64,000 nt of DNA from Polaribacter aquimarinus (GTDB lineage Bacteria; Bacteroidota; Bacteroidia; Flavobacteriales; Flavobacteriaceae), in assembly GCF_003129485.1 (NCBI RefSeq), contig NZ_QFFG01000001.1, positions 779,391-843,390 of the forward strand, given 5' to 3'. A program made the position numbers and the translations under genes. Below, piece by piece: positions 27,977-38,030 of the stretch; position 1 is the first letter of the stretch; each line of letters begins with the position of its first letter. A model generated the notes under the pieces. It was given only the letters and a program-made list of their open reading frames with translations, was not told the DNA's origin and did no database searches.

Positions 27977-28654
27977 ATGAAAAACAGTTTATTATTTATA
28001 ATTATCACAAGCTTATCTCAAATAGTTATGGGACAAGTTCATGAAATTGGTGTCTCTTTTGGAGGCTCTAATTACGTAGGCGATATAGGCAATAATTATT
28101 TTATTTACCCTAACAAGCCTGCTGGTGCTTTATTTTATAAGTTTAATTGGAATCCTAGGGTTGCTTTAAGAGGAACTTATAGCTTTTTACCAATTGAAGG
28201 TGATGATGCTAAAGCTGATACCAATTTTAGAAATATTAGAAATATTAATTTTAGTAATACTATACACGAATTGGCTGTAGGAATAGAATATAATTTTTAT
28301 GAATATGATGTATCTTCATCAGATAAATCTTGGACTCCATATATTTTATTAGAATTAGCTGGTTATAATTATACTAATGTTACATCTCATTCTTCTACCG
28401 GAAGCCCTATTTTTGGTAATAAAAGCTCAATAGCTCTTCCATTAGGAATTGGATTTAAATCTAAATTATATCGAAAACTCGCATTTGCCATTGAAACCAA
28501 ATTTAGATATACTTTTGTAGATGATTTAGATTTCGTAAACAACAGTACTCCTAATGTAAATGTAGAAGGTACTGGAAATGATTGGTATATGTTTACTGGG
28601 TTCTCTTTAATTTATACTTTTGGAAGACCTGCATGTTATAAAGACGGATTTTAA
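27977..28654 (+). CDS. porG: DUF6089 outer-membrane protein (type IX secretion PorG-like)
   Basis: The 225-aa protein has a signal peptide (MKNSLLFIIITSLSQIVMGQ) followed by VHEIGVSFGGSNYVGDIG and an 8-strand-like barrel pattern up to FTGFSLIYTFGRP. It fits DUF6089, whose members include PorG, a type IX secretion protein. It sits between nadK and uppS, the conserved position in this bacterial group. The second type IX component in the window is the PorP/SprF protein at 34140. Confidence 0.8.
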   Translation: MKNSLLFIIITSLSQIVMGQVHEIGVSFGGSNYVGDIGNNYFIYPNKPAGALFYKFNWNPRVALRGTYSFLPIEGDDAKADTNFRNIRNINFSNTIHELAVGIEYNFYEYDVSSSDKSWTPYILLELAGYNYTNVTSHSSTGSPIFGNKSSIALPLGIGFKSKLYRKLAFAIETKFRYTFVDDLDFVNNSTPNVNVEGTGNDWYMFTGFSLIYTFGRPACYKDGF

Positions 28655-28657
28655 TTT

Positions 28658-29401
28658 ATGGATAAAAAACTACTCATCGATTTACAAAGAGTTCCAAAAC
28701 ATGTTGCCATTATTATGGATGGTAATGGGCGTTGGGCTAAAGGTAAAGGTATGAACAGAATTTTTGGTCATAGAAACGCCTTAACTGCTGTTAGAGAATC
28801 TGTAGAAACTGCAGCAGAAATCGGTGTTAGCGCTATAACTTTATATGCTTTTTCAACAGAAAACTGGAAAAGACCTAAAAGAGAAGTAGACGCACTTATG
28901 AGCTTACTTATTGATTCTCTCAAAAAAGAACTGCCTACTTTTCAAAAAAACGGAGTTATTGTTAATTCTATAGGAAATACAGATAGCTTACCTAAAAAAG
29001 CACAAAATACATTATTTGATGTCATTAAAAAGACAAAAAACAATACTACAATTACTTTAACACTAGCTTTAAGCTATGGTTCAAGAGAAGAAATTGTTAA
29101 CGCTATTAAAAACATATCTAAAAAAGTTGTTAATAAAGAGCTTAATTTAGAAGAAATTAATGAAAATACTATAAATAACCATTTATATACATTTAATTTG
29201 CCCGAAGTTGATTTAATGATTAGAACTAGCGGAGAACAACGTATTAGTAACTTTTTATTATGGCAAATGGCTTATGCCGAATTATATTTTACCGATGTAC
29301 TTTGGCCAGATTTTAGACAAGAGCATTTTTATGATGCAATTATTGATTACCAGAATAGAGAACGAAGATTTGGAAAAACAAGTGAACAAATTACAGAATA
29401 A
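28658..29401 (+). CDS. uppS: undecaprenyl/isoprenyl diphosphate synthase UppS
   Basis: The 247-aa cis-prenyltransferase has VAIIMDGNGRWAKGKGM (catalytic Asp), ITLYAFSTENWKRP and LMIRTSGEQRISNFLLWQMAY. It makes the C55 lipid carrier for peptidoglycan and surface polysaccharides. It starts four bases after porG and overlaps bamA by about 20 bases, so these genes are coupled. Confidence 0.97.
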   Translation: MDKKLLIDLQRVPKHVAIIMDGNGRWAKGKGMNRIFGHRNALTAVRESVETAAEIGVSAITLYAFSTENWKRPKREVDALMSLLIDSLKKELPTFQKNGVIVNSIGNTDSLPKKAQNTLFDVIKKTKNNTTITLTLALSYGSREEIVNAIKNISKKVVNKELNLEEINENTINNHLYTFNLPEVDLMIRTSGEQRISNFLLWQMAYAELYFTDVLWPDFRQEHFYDAIIDYQNRERRFGKTSEQITE

Positions 29402-31904
29402 TTTTTTAAAAAAATTACCTTCTGCGGCTATAGTGCTTTTACTATTATTTTTTACTTTAAATGTAAATGCTCAAGTACAAAAAGACACAATTAAGAATAT
29501 ATCTTATCAAAAAGGTAAAGAATATATTTTAGGTGGTATTTCGGTAACTGGTTTAAAGAAATTTAGCGAAGAAACTGTTAGGGTTTTTACAGGACTTAGA
29601 ATTGGTCAAGTAATAAAACTACCAGGAGATAAACTTACTAGTGCTATAAAAAAACTTTATGAAAGTAAACAATTTAGTAGTGTAGATGTTTATTTGGCAA
29701 AAATGGACGGTAACTCTGTTTATCTTCAATTTAATGTTTTAGAATTGCCTCAACTTAGTGATGTGAAACTTACAGGTTTAAAAAAGGGTAAAACAAAAGA
29801 CATCTTAAAAGAAACAGAACTTAAAAAAGGGGTCATGGTTACTGACAACTTAGTGGTAACTACCAAGAATTACATCATAAAAAAATATACCGATAAAGGG
29901 TTCCTAAAAACTAAAGTAAATCTAGATTTAAAAGCTGATACTACAGACATTAATACAGTTAAAATGTCTATACATGTAGACAAAGGGAGAAAAATAAAAA
30001 TTAAAGACATTTTCTTTAAAGGGAACAAAGCTCTAAGTGATAAAAAACTTAGAAAAGCAATGTCTAATACAAAAGAAAAATTTATAGGGCGTTTTTGGAA
30101 AGGCTCGAAATATATAGAAGAAAACTACCAAACAGACTTAGAAAGTATATTGGATAAATATAGTAGACTAGGTTATAGAGATGCTCGTATTTTAAGTGAT
30201 AATATTTCTTGGAATGATGACAACACGATTAACATTAATATAGAACTTGAAGAAGGTAGACAATATCGTTTTTCTGAAATTCTTTTTGTAGGAAATAAAG
30301 AATATACAGACGAAGAACTAAGTAGTCTTCTTAAAATACAAAAAGGAGATATATATAATGGTGCTGTTTTAAAAGAACGTGTTCAAGGTGATGGTTCTCC
30401 AAATTCGCAAGATATATCTACTCTGTATCAAAACAATGGTTTTCTTTTCTCAACAATTAATGCGGTAGAAACAAAAGTAAAAAACGATTCTATTACTGTA
30501 GAAATTAGAATACGAGAAGATGAAAAAGCACGCATAAGAAAAGTTACTGTTTCTGGAAACGATAAAACAAATGACCATGTAATTTTTAGAGAATTAAGAG
30601 TTAAACCTGGAGATTTATTCAGTAGAAGTGCTATTATTAGATCGATTAGAGAAATTGGTCAATTAGGTTTCTTTGACCAAAATGTAACACCAGATGTTTT
30701 ACCAGATTATCAAAACAAAACAACAGATATCGACTTTACAGTGACAGAAAAAGGAGGTAGTCAAATAGAACTACAAGGAGGTTATGGTGGAGGTTCTTTT
30801 ATTGGAACTTTAGGTTTATCTTTTAATAATTTTTCTATTAAAGATATTTTTAACAAAGAAGCATACAAACCATTACCTATGGGTGATGGACAAGCATTAT
30901 CGCTTCGATTACAAACCAGTAGAACATTTAGTACTTATAGTTTTTCTTTTACAGAGCCTTGGTTAGGAGGTAAAAAACCTAAGTCTTTATCGTTTTCTGT
31001 TTATTCATCAAACCAGTATCAACTTAACCCTCAAACCTTTGATGTAGATCGCAGTAGAAGTTTAGGTATTATTGGAGCTTCTGTTGGCTTAGGTCAACGT
31101 TTAAAATGGCCTGATGACTATTTTCAATTATCTCAAACAATAGCATATCAAAGTTTTAGATTAAAAAACTACGGATTTAGAGTTGGAGCAGATGTTTTAA
31201 GCCAAGGAACTTTGAATAACTTATCATACAGTGCCAATATTTCGAGAAACTCTGCTGGTCCAAGTTTAATATTCCCAACCTATGGTTCAGAATTTTCTTT
31301 TGGTGTAAAAGCAACTTTTCCTTACTCTTTGGTAAATAATAAAGATTACTCAAATTTAGATACTGAAGAAAAATACAAATGGTTAGAATACTACAAGTTT
31401 AACGCAAAAGGGAAATGGTACACTTCATTTACAGATAAATTAGTTTTAATGACTAATGCTGAAATGGGATACCTCGGTTTCTACAACTCAGAACTAGGTT
31501 ATTCTCCTTTTGAACGTTATTTTGTTGGTGGAGATGGTATTGCTGCGTTTCAATTAGATGGTAGAGAAGTAGTTGGTTTGAGAGGATATGAGAATAACAG
31601 GTTATCTTCTATAGATGGTGGAACGATTTATAATAAATTTCAGTTAGAACTAAGATATTCTATTTCAGATGCACCTTCTGCTTCTATATATACTTTAGGT
31701 TTTTTAGAAGCTGGTAACTCATATGACAATTTTAAGACATATAATCCGTTTGAATTAAAACGTTCTGCTGGATTAGGTGTAAGAATATTTATGCCTGCTT
31801 TTGGTTTATTAGGGATAGACTTTGCACATGGTTTTGATCCTTTACCTGGGCAAAATGTAAAATCTGGTTGGCAAACGCATTTTATTATTGGAAGACAATT
31901 CTAA
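29382..31904 (+). CDS. bamA: outer-membrane assembly factor BamA
   Basis: The protein has a signal peptide (LPSAAIVLLLLFFTLNVNAQ), five POTRA domains (about residues 45-430 of the mature chain) and a C-terminal Omp85 barrel. The L6-loop motif VGLRGYENNRL (VRGY/F-type) and a terminal phenylalanine (FIIGRQF) are visible. BamA inserts beta-barrel proteins into the outer membrane. The longest frame runs back to 29274 inside uppS; the GTG at 29382 (840 aa) gives the best signal-peptide start, and a TTG at 29370 is an alternative. Confidence 0.93.
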   Translation: MNKLQNNFLKKLPSAAIVLLLLFFTLNVNAQVQKDTIKNISYQKGKEYILGGISVTGLKKFSEETVRVFTGLRIGQVIKLPGDKLTSAIKKLYESKQFSSVDVYLAKMDGNSVYLQFNVLELPQLSDVKLTGLKKGKTKDILKETELKKGVMVTDNLVVTTKNYIIKKYTDKGFLKTKVNLDLKADTTDINTVKMSIHVDKGRKIKIKDIFFKGNKALSDKKLRKAMSNTKEKFIGRFWKGSKYIEENYQTDLESILDKYSRLGYRDARILSDNISWNDDNTININIELEEGRQYRFSEILFVGNKEYTDEELSSLLKIQKGDIYNGAVLKERVQGDGSPNSQDISTLYQNNGFLFSTINAVETKVKNDSITVEIRIREDEKARIRKVTVSGNDKTNDHVIFRELRVKPGDLFSRSAIIRSIREIGQLGFFDQNVTPDVLPDYQNKTTDIDFTVTEKGGSQIELQGGYGGGSFIGTLGLSFNNFSIKDIFNKEAYKPLPMGDGQALSLRLQTSRTFSTYSFSFTEPWLGGKKPKSLSFSVYSSNQYQLNPQTFDVDRSRSLGIIGASVGLGQRLKWPDDYFQLSQTIAYQSFRLKNYGFRVGADVLSQGTLNNLSYSANISRNSAGPSLIFPTYGSEFSFGVKATFPYSLVNNKDYSNLDTEEKYKWLEYYKFNAKGKWYTSFTDKLVLMTNAEMGYLGFYNSELGYSPFERYFVGGDGIAAFQLDGREVVGLRGYENNRLSSIDGGTIYNKFQLELRYSISDAPSASIYTLGFLEAGNSYDNFKTYNPFELKRSAGLGVRIFMPAFGLLGIDFAHGFDPLPGQNVKSGWQTHFIIGRQF

Positions 31905-31970
31905 GAAAACTGTACATTTGTAATGCTAAAGTTTTTTTGGCACGGTTTTTTCTAAACACATATTATACAA

Positions 31971-32768
31971 ATGAAAAAAACAATTTTAACCCTCGTTCTT
32001 TTATTTACTGTAACCGTATTTTGGTCTCAGAAAAAGCAATTAATCGCTTATATAGATATGGAATATATTTTAGAAAATGTTCCAGAATATCTAGAGGCTC
32101 AAAACACACTTGATGGTAAAATAGCAAAATGGAGAAAAAAGTTAGATGATCAACAAAGGCATATCGAAGTTCTAAAGACAGATTTAGCCAATGAAAAAGC
32201 AATTCTTACGAAAGATTTAATTGAAGAAAAAGAAGAAGAAATTTCTTTAAAACAAGTAGAACTTAGAAGGCTAGAGTCGTTATATTTTGGTCCAAAAGGA
32301 GATTTATTTCAAGTAAGAAAGCAATTGGTTCAACCAATTCAAGATCAAGTTTATAATGCGATTCAAAGTATTTCCAAAAGAAAAAAATATGATTTCGTAT
32401 TCGATAAAACAAGTGATTTAGTAATGCTTTATTCGAATAAAAAATACGATATTAGCGACCTTGTTTTATCGACCATTGATAGAACGCGATTAATAAACAA
32501 AAAAAACGAGCAAAAGAAATCGAAAAAGAATGTTAAAAAAGCTAGTCCAAAGAAAGAATTAACAGAAAAACAAAAAACTGCAGTTAAAAAAATAGAAGAT
32601 GCTAAAGCTAAAAAAATTGCAGATAAAGAAGCTAAGAAAAAATTAATAGAAGAAAGAAGAAAAAAGCTTTTAAAACAAAGAGAAGAAAAAAGAAGAATTT
32701 TAAGAGAGAAAAAAGAAGCTTTGAGAAAGAAGAAAGAACAAGAAAAAAAAGACAAGAATAATAATTAA
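31971..32768 (+). CDS. OmpH/Skp-family periplasmic chaperone with lysine-rich tail
   Basis: The 265-aa protein has a signal peptide (MKKTILTLVLLFTVTVFWSQ) and the OmpH start IAYIDMEYILENVPEYLEAQ. A long coiled coil follows (about residues 40-150). From about residue 175 an extremely Lys/Glu-rich helical tail runs to the end. Skp-like proteins keep outer-membrane proteins unfolded on their way to BamA, which is encoded just upstream. The tail is an extension compared with the next gene's product. Confidence 0.9.
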   Translation: MKKTILTLVLLFTVTVFWSQKKQLIAYIDMEYILENVPEYLEAQNTLDGKIAKWRKKLDDQQRHIEVLKTDLANEKAILTKDLIEEKEEEISLKQVELRRLESLYFGPKGDLFQVRKQLVQPIQDQVYNAIQSISKRKKYDFVFDKTSDLVMLYSNKKYDISDLVLSTIDRTRLINKKNEQKKSKKNVKKASPKKELTEKQKTAVKKIEDAKAKKIADKEAKKKLIEERRKKLLKQREEKRRILREKKEALRKKKEQEKKDKNNN

Positions 32769-32780
32769 ATTAAAACAAGA

Positions 32781-33287
32781 ATGAAAAATTTTAAAACGTT
32801 ACTATTAATCGCTGTATTTACTTTAGGTGTTGCTGGTGTTGCAAATGCACAAAAAATAGGTCATATAGACTTTGAAAAATTAGTAGCTGAAATGCCTCAA
32901 ACAAAAGCTTTAAAACTTGATGTTGAAAAATTGGGTAAAACTTATCAAGCAGAAATTGAAGGAATGGCAAAAAAGTTAGATGCCAAAATGAAAAAATATA
33001 CTGCAGAACAAAATACACAAACTAAAGAGACTAACGAAAAGAGAGCTTTAGAAGTTCAACAAGATAGATCTAAATACGAGCAAGCTAGACAATTAGCATA
33101 TCAAGAAATGCAAAAGAAACAAAATGATGGTTTAGGACCAATCATTAAAAAAGCTCAAACTGCTATCGAAGAAGTTGCTGCTGCTAAAGGTGTATCATAT
33201 GTTTTGGATGCATCACCAGGAAAGGGTTTATTAGTTAAAAAAGGAGAAGATTTATACAATGCTGTAAAAGCAAAATTAGGTTTCTAA
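32781..33287 (+). CDS. OmpH/Skp-family periplasmic chaperone
   Basis: The 168-aa protein has a signal peptide ending VANAQ, then KIGHIDFEKLVAEMPQTKAL and a coiled coil with Skp length. It is a tandem paralogue of the preceding gene (12-base gap), forming the end of the porG-uppS-bamA-ompH-ompH operon. A strong terminator follows. Confidence 0.93.
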   Translation: MKNFKTLLLIAVFTLGVAGVANAQKIGHIDFEKLVAEMPQTKALKLDVEKLGKTYQAEIEGMAKKLDAKMKKYTAEQNTQTKETNEKRALEVQQDRSKYEQARQLAYQEMQKKQNDGLGPIIKKAQTAIEEVAAAKGVSYVLDASPGKGLLVKKGEDLYNAVKAKLGF

Positions 33288-33312
33288 TTTAAAATTTTTA
33301 ATAAAACAAACT

Positions 33313-33342
33313 AAACCTACTGAAATCAGTAGGTTTTTTTAT
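33313..33342 (+). terminator. intrinsic terminator after the ompH pair
   Basis: AAACCTACTGA (33313-33323) pairs with TCAGTAGGTTT (33326-33336) around a very small loop, followed by a T-run. Confidence 0.9.
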
Positions 33343-33351
33343 TTTTACACT

Positions 33352-34143
33352 ATGATGAATAACCCTATTGGCATTTTTGATTCTGGAGTTGGCGGAACTT
33401 CTATCTGGAAAGAAATAAATGCACTACTTCCTTCTGAAAATACGATTTATCTTTCCGATAGCTTTAACGCACCTTATGGAGAAAAAAACAAGGATGAAAT
33501 TATTCAGTTATCGATAAAAAACACGGAGTATTTACTTGATAAAAATTGCAAGTTAATCGTTGTTGCTTGCAATACTGCTACAACAAATGCTATTAAAGTT
33601 TTAAGAGAAAAATACAAAGTCCCGTTTATAGGTATTGAACCAGCAATAAAACCTGCAGCACTAAAAACAAAAACAAACATTATTGGTATTTTAGCTACAA
33701 AAGGGACTCTTAATAGCGAATTATTCGAGAAAACATCCAATGCATTAGATCAAAAAATTATACGCAAAGAAATAGTTGGTAAGGGTTTAGTAGAGTTAAT
33801 TGAATCGGGAAAACTAAACTCAAAAGAAATGAATACCCTACTTCTTAAATATTTAAAACCTTTACTTCATCAAAATATAGATTGCCTCGTCTTAGGTTGC
33901 ACTCACTATCCATATTTAATTCCACAAATTAGAAAAATTGTAGGTAATAAAATTAAAATCATTGATTCTGGTGAAGCTGTTGCCAAACAAACAAAATTTA
34001 TTTTAGAGAAAAATAAATTAATTCACTTTTCTAAAAAAAATGGCACTCATCATTTCTTTATTAATAAACAAAAACAAGTTTTAGAAAAACTTATTAATAA
34101 AAAAGGTATAGAAAATATTATAATTGAAGAACTAAAGTTTTAA
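33352..34143 (+). CDS. murI: glutamate racemase
   Basis: The 263-aa protein has IGIFDSGVGGTSIW, LSDSFNAPYG, VVACNTATTNAI (first catalytic Cys) and CLVLGCTHYPYL (second catalytic Cys). It makes D-glutamate for peptidoglycan. It starts 10 bases after the terminator tail at either of two adjacent ATGs. It overlaps the convergent porP/sprF gene by four bases. Confidence 0.95.
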   Translation: MMNNPIGIFDSGVGGTSIWKEINALLPSENTIYLSDSFNAPYGEKNKDEIIQLSIKNTEYLLDKNCKLIVVACNTATTNAIKVLREKYKVPFIGIEPAIKPAALKTKTNIIGILATKGTLNSELFEKTSNALDQKIIRKEIVGKGLVELIESGKLNSKEMNTLLLKYLKPLLHQNIDCLVLGCTHYPYLIPQIRKIVGNKIKIIDSGEAVAKQTKFILEKNKLIHFSKKNGTHHFFINKQKQVLEKLINKKGIENIIIEELKF

Positions 34144-35129
34144 AAACCTCCAAAGTTCGAATTTATATTCGGACAAGCGGCAGCTCGTGGTGCTGTAGTT
34201 TTAAGATTTATTCCTAAAGAAACTTGATGAAAGCCAGAACTTGTTAAAACAACATCATTTAATTGTCTTGTGTAGGTATAAGAAAACATAAGATTTTTAT
34301 AATTCAACCCAATAATAGGTGTAATAAATTTTGAGTTTTCTATTGAATTACTTTCAAAGTATTTTCTGTAAGATAATGCGGCCCAAATACTAGAATTCCC
34401 AATTTTTTTATAAGCTTTAAGATTTATATCAGCAATTCTATCTCCTGTACCTTCTCTTAACTGAATCATAATAGAGGGTTCTAGTTGTATAAATCTGCCT
34501 TCACCAAAAAAATATCCAGCAGAAAGAACATAATTTTTTAAATCTAAAGTTTCTTGAACGTTTAGGCTATTTTTAGCTGTTAAAAATAAATTTTTTACTG
34601 TAAAATAAGATGAAAATCCATCTAAATGATAGGCAACGCTAAAATCTGCATTGTAATAGCTTGTACTTTGTATTATCTGATTTATTACATTAGGTCTATC
34701 ACCAAAAAAAGATCTTTGATCCGATTGATTCTGAACAAAAGTAAAAGATAAACCAAATGATAATTGATTAAACAATTTCCCATTTCCCATGGGAAGATGG
34801 TATGCATATGTTCCTTGAATTCCTTTTTGAGAATGAAATCCATTTTTATCATTAAACAAAACAAGCCCATATGCGGCATTAGAGTACTCGCCAACCTTTG
34901 AGTGGTAACTTAATGTTTGTAATGCAGGAGCATTGGGTATACCTGCCCATTGTTGTCTTGCTGTTAATCTTAATTTACTAGAATTTCCTATACCTGCTGC
35001 AGAAGGATGGATTAAATAAACGTTATCTGATAAATAATCTTGATAAATAGGTAAAGTTTCTTGAGAACTGGATTTACTGACAAAAAAAACAGCAAAAATT
35101 AAAACAAAACGGAAGTATATTACCCTCAT
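34140..35129 (-). CDS. PorP/SprF-family type IX secretion membrane protein
   Basis: The 329-aa protein has a signal peptide (FVLIFAVFFVSKSSSQ) and the family start QDYLSDNVYLIHPSAAGIGNSSKLRLTARQQWAGIPNAP. An outer-membrane barrel with repeated strands follows to the C-terminus. PorP/SprF proteins help export or anchor specific type IX cargo such as adhesins. No large adhesin gene is adjacent, so its partner is elsewhere. A TATATTTG promoter box lies 27 bases upstream. Confidence 0.9.
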   Translation of the reverse strand: MRVIYFRFVLIFAVFFVSKSSSQETLPIYQDYLSDNVYLIHPSAAGIGNSSKLRLTARQQWAGIPNAPALQTLSYHSKVGEYSNAAYGLVLFNDKNGFHSQKGIQGTYAYHLPMGNGKLFNQLSFGLSFTFVQNQSDQRSFFGDRPNVINQIIQSTSYYNADFSVAYHLDGFSSYFTVKNLFLTAKNSLNVQETLDLKNYVLSAGYFFGEGRFIQLEPSIMIQLREGTGDRIADINLKAYKKIGNSSIWAALSYRKYFESNSIENSKFITPIIGLNYKNLMFSYTYTRQLNDVVLTSSGFHQVSLGINLKTTAPRAAACPNINSNFGGF

Positions 35130-35155
35130 TAAAGACCAAAATATTTATCAAACAC

Positions 35156-35163
35156 CAAATATA
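35156..35163 (-). promoter_or_regulatory. -7 promoter box for the PorP/SprF gene
   Basis: The minus strand reads TATATTTG (TAnnTTTG), 27 bases before the start codon at 35129. Confidence 0.45.
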
Positions 35164-35180
35164 TTATTTTTCAAATAATA

Positions 35181-35324
35181 ATGGCGTTTATACTAAAAGT
35201 ATTAACACTATTTTATTTAACTATAACCCTAGGATTATATTGTACACCAATAAACAAATTCTTTAAAACATTAAATAGGACTCTTAACTTATTACTAGGT
35301 TTAATTATGGCAAGGTTTTACTGA
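35181..35324 (+). CDS. possible small membrane peptide
   Basis: A 47-codon frame (starts MAFILKVLTLFYLTITLGLY) lies in the 171-base gap between two minus-strand genes and overlaps the end of the sulfite-exporter-like gene by 24 bases. It is hydrophobic with a basic end. No family is recognised and no promoter box was found, so it may be chance. Confidence 0.2.
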   Translation: MAFILKVLTLFYLTITLGLYCTPINKFFKTLNRTLNLLLGLIMARFY

Positions 35325-36002
35325 AGAAACCAAATCGAGAACAGGTTCTGGAGAAATATAAGGAATACCCAACCCTAAACCTCTTAGTACAAACAATACT
35401 CCAATAAAAACAACAACAACTGGAATAACACTTTGTATTTTTTTTCTAAAAGTAGCTTTGGTAAAATTTCCTAAAAAGACAACTGCTGTCATTAACGGAA
35501 TAGTTCCTAATCCAAACAAGAACATATACATACTACCTTCAAAAGCATTTGTTGTTGCTAGGGCTCCAAAAACTGCCATATAGACTAACCCACAAGGTAA
35601 GAAACCGTTTAAAAAACCAATAATAAAAAAAGTATCGTTTCTTTTCTTTTTCAATTCTTTTCCTAAAGCATTCTTAACTTTAAAAATGATTTTATTTATT
35701 CCTTTCGAAAAATTTATTTTAGAAAAAAACTTTGGAAAAAGGATTACTAAAATCATACTAATTCCAACAATTATAGAGAGTTGTTGCTGAAATCCGAAGA
35801 AATAAAAACCTTTTCCTAACAAACCAAAAAGTAAACCTATTAAACTGTAGGTAAATAATCTTCCTAAATGATAACTTAATATTTGAAAAATTCCTTTGGA
35901 TTTATGATGTCTATCAATTGGTAGCATAAAGGCAATAGGACCACACATTCCGATACAATGGAAGCTACCCAATAATCCAAAAATAATTGCCGATAGAAAC
36001 AT
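35301..36002 (-). CDS. sulfite exporter TauE/SafE-type protein of the cbb3 locus
   Basis: The 233-aa protein has six predicted membrane helices and the motif GSFHCIGMCGPIAFMLP near the N-terminus, with its HC..MCGP cysteine pair. A second block reads GFLNGFLPCGLVYMAV. This subgroup (CcoS-linked 'urease accessory/SafE-like', related to the DsbD fold) occurs at the end of cbb3 oxidase operons and may serve copper delivery or maturation. Its start overlaps the fixH stop by one base. Confidence 0.85.
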   Translation of the reverse strand: MFLSAIIFGLLGSFHCIGMCGPIAFMLPIDRHHKSKGIFQILSYHLGRLFTYSLIGLLFGLLGKGFYFFGFQQQLSIIVGISMILVILFPKFFSKINFSKGINKIIFKVKNALGKELKKKRNDTFFIIGFLNGFLPCGLVYMAVFGALATTNAFEGSMYMFLFGLGTIPLMTAVVFLGNFTKATFRKKIQSVIPVVVVFIGVLFVLRGLGLGIPYISPEPVLDLVSSVKPCHN

Positions 36003-36448
36003 TAAAAGTTCAATTCTTTTTTAAATAAATAAGGTGTATTTTTATAGTTCCAAGAAACTGTTATGTTCCAACGACCATCTAACAAACGTTTCTCAGGCAC
36101 GAGCAAATATGTATTAGTTATCGAAATAGGCATTTCGAAATCTAATTGTTTATTAGATGGTCTATACAGGAACACTTTGCCTTTAATTTTTTCAGGTATA
36201 AAATTAGGGGGGAATATTATCTGCAAACCTTCTGGTATTCTGTTTAAAGTAATGTTTTTCTTTAAAGCTTTTGCATTTTTTGTAGCGTCAATTTCATTTT
36301 GATATTTTAATTCTTGCTGATAATATTTGTCTGTAACCAGATCATGACTATAGGTATTATCTGTACTCATGGTAATTACAAAATACATTATAAAGCTTAT
36401 AAAACCTACAATAGCCAATGCAATACCTGTTCCCCAATTAAATTTCAT
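36002..36448 (-). CDS. fixH: FixH family protein
   Basis: The 148-aa protein has an N-terminal membrane helix (WGTGIALAIVGFISFIMYFVI) with the typical WG-x-G-I start. The periplasmic beta domain ends DGRWNITVSWNYKNTPYLFKKEL. FixH/CcoH is needed for cbb3 oxidase assembly. It lies between ccoG and the SafE-like gene in the minus-strand operon. Confidence 0.88.
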   Translation of the reverse strand: MKFNWGTGIALAIVGFISFIMYFVITMSTDNTYSHDLVTDKYYQQELKYQNEIDATKNAKALKKNITLNRIPEGLQIIFPPNFIPEKIKGKVFLYRPSNKQLDFEMPISITNTYLLVPEKRLLDGRWNITVSWNYKNTPYLFKKELNF

Positions 36449-36558
36449 AATCTAAATTTTACTCTAAATGCCTTCAAGATTTCTCCTAACGTCGAAACGA
36501 CAAAAACATTCTATTTTATTAATAACTCGCTCCTTCCAGTTTCAAACTTCCAACGAAA

Positions 36559-37986
36559 CTACTTATAACTTCTAGGTCCTAAAAAGTTAGTTATCGTTGT
36601 TTCGATTAATTTGTCACCACTAAAAACACCTATTTCTAATTTTTCTTTATCGCCTTTTATAGCTGATGCATTTAGCTCAATAAATAAAGTACCTTCTGCC
36701 AATCCTTGTTTTGGAACTTTAAAATTGTGATTTGAAACTAACTTAATTGTTCCTTTATGAGATAATATTTTATAACTCACATCAGCAATATCTTTTGTGG
36801 TTTTATTAATCACTTTATAGGTGTACACATTGCTAATAATATTATTTTCTTTATGCTGATATAATTGTCCTGGTAATCTTAAAATAGTTGCTTCTACATC
36901 ATTTCGTAAAAACAACATCCCTATTAAAATACCAACTAAAATAAAAAGTACAGCAGAATAGCCTTTCATTCTTGGAGACAATTTGAAAGGTTTTTTCTTG
37001 TCAATATTGTCTTCACTAGCATATCTAATTAAGCCTTTTGGTAAGCCTACACTTTCCATCATATGGTCACATTCATCAATACAAGCTGTACAATTTACAC
37101 ACTCTAATTGAGTACCGTTTCTAATGTCAATTCCTGTAGGACAAACAACCACACATTGCTTACAATCGATACAATCACCTTTTCCTACAGAAGCTCTATC
37201 TTCATTTTTTCGAAATTTTGCTCTTCCTTTTTCTCCTTCTCCTCGTTTATAATCGTAAGCTACATTTATGGTTTTGTTGTCTAATAACACCCCTTGTAAT
37301 CTTCCATATGGACAAGCAATAATACAAACTTGTTCTCTAAACCAAGCAAATACAAAATAGAACACACAAGTAAAGATAATTAGTGAAATTAATGTACTAA
37401 TATTATCTAAAGGATTACCTGTAATATAACTTATCAACGTATCACCGCCAATTAAATAGGCTAAAAAAACATTGGCAATTAGAAAAGAAATTACAAAGAA
37501 AATAAACCACTTTAAAAGTCTTTTTCTAATTTTCTCTGCATTCCAAGGTTGTTTATTTAACCTTATTTGTTTTCCTCTATCTCCATCAATCCAATATTCT
37601 ATTTTACGAAAAACCATTTCTAAAAAAATGGTTTGTGGGCAAATCCATCCACAAAAAATTCGTCCAAAAACTACAGTAAAAAGAATGATAAAAACCACTC
37701 CAATTATCATCGAAATGACTAGCAAATGAAAATCTTGCGGCCAAAACGGAAATCCGAAAATATTAAACTTACGTTCTAAAACATTAAAAAGTAAAAACTG
37801 ATTTCCATTAATTTTAATGAAAGGAGAACTTAATAAAATAAAAAGCAGAAAGTAACTTACATAACTTCTATACTTGTAAAATTTACCACTTGGCTTTTTT
37901 GGAAAAACCCAAGAACGCTTACCTTCTTGATTTACAGTAGCAATACTGTCTCTAAATTGTTCGTCCTTGGGCGTTTCCATTGTCAA
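36559..37986 (-). CDS. ccoG: cytochrome c oxidase accessory protein CcoG
   Basis: The 475-aa polyferredoxin has membrane helices with FCGWICPQTIFLEM and CIIACPYGRLQG. Two ferredoxin clusters follow, CIDCKQCVVVCPTGID and CVNCTACIDECD (about residues 270-315), and a C-terminal IgG-like periplasmic domain. CcoG acts in maturation of cbb3 oxidase, probably as a copper reductase. Context confirms the call: fixH downstream, ccoP upstream. Confidence 0.95.
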   Translation of the reverse strand: MTMETPKDEQFRDSIATVNQEGKRSWVFPKKPSGKFYKYRSYVSYFLLFILLSSPFIKINGNQFLLFNVLERKFNIFGFPFWPQDFHLLVISMIIGVVFIILFTVVFGRIFCGWICPQTIFLEMVFRKIEYWIDGDRGKQIRLNKQPWNAEKIRKRLLKWFIFFVISFLIANVFLAYLIGGDTLISYITGNPLDNISTLISLIIFTCVFYFVFAWFREQVCIIACPYGRLQGVLLDNKTINVAYDYKRGEGEKGRAKFRKNEDRASVGKGDCIDCKQCVVVCPTGIDIRNGTQLECVNCTACIDECDHMMESVGLPKGLIRYASEDNIDKKKPFKLSPRMKGYSAVLFILVGILIGMLFLRNDVEATILRLPGQLYQHKENNIISNVYTYKVINKTTKDIADVSYKILSHKGTIKLVSNHNFKVPKQGLAEGTLFIELNASAIKGDKEKLEIGVFSGDKLIETTITNFLGPRSYK

Positions 37987-38030
37987 TAAAATTGAAAATA
38001 ATATTTTCTTTATTATTTATATTATTTAGT

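Noticed and set aside
29274..29381. BamA start at 29274
   Set aside because: It would overlap uppS by more than 120 bases and place 36 extra residues before the signal peptide.
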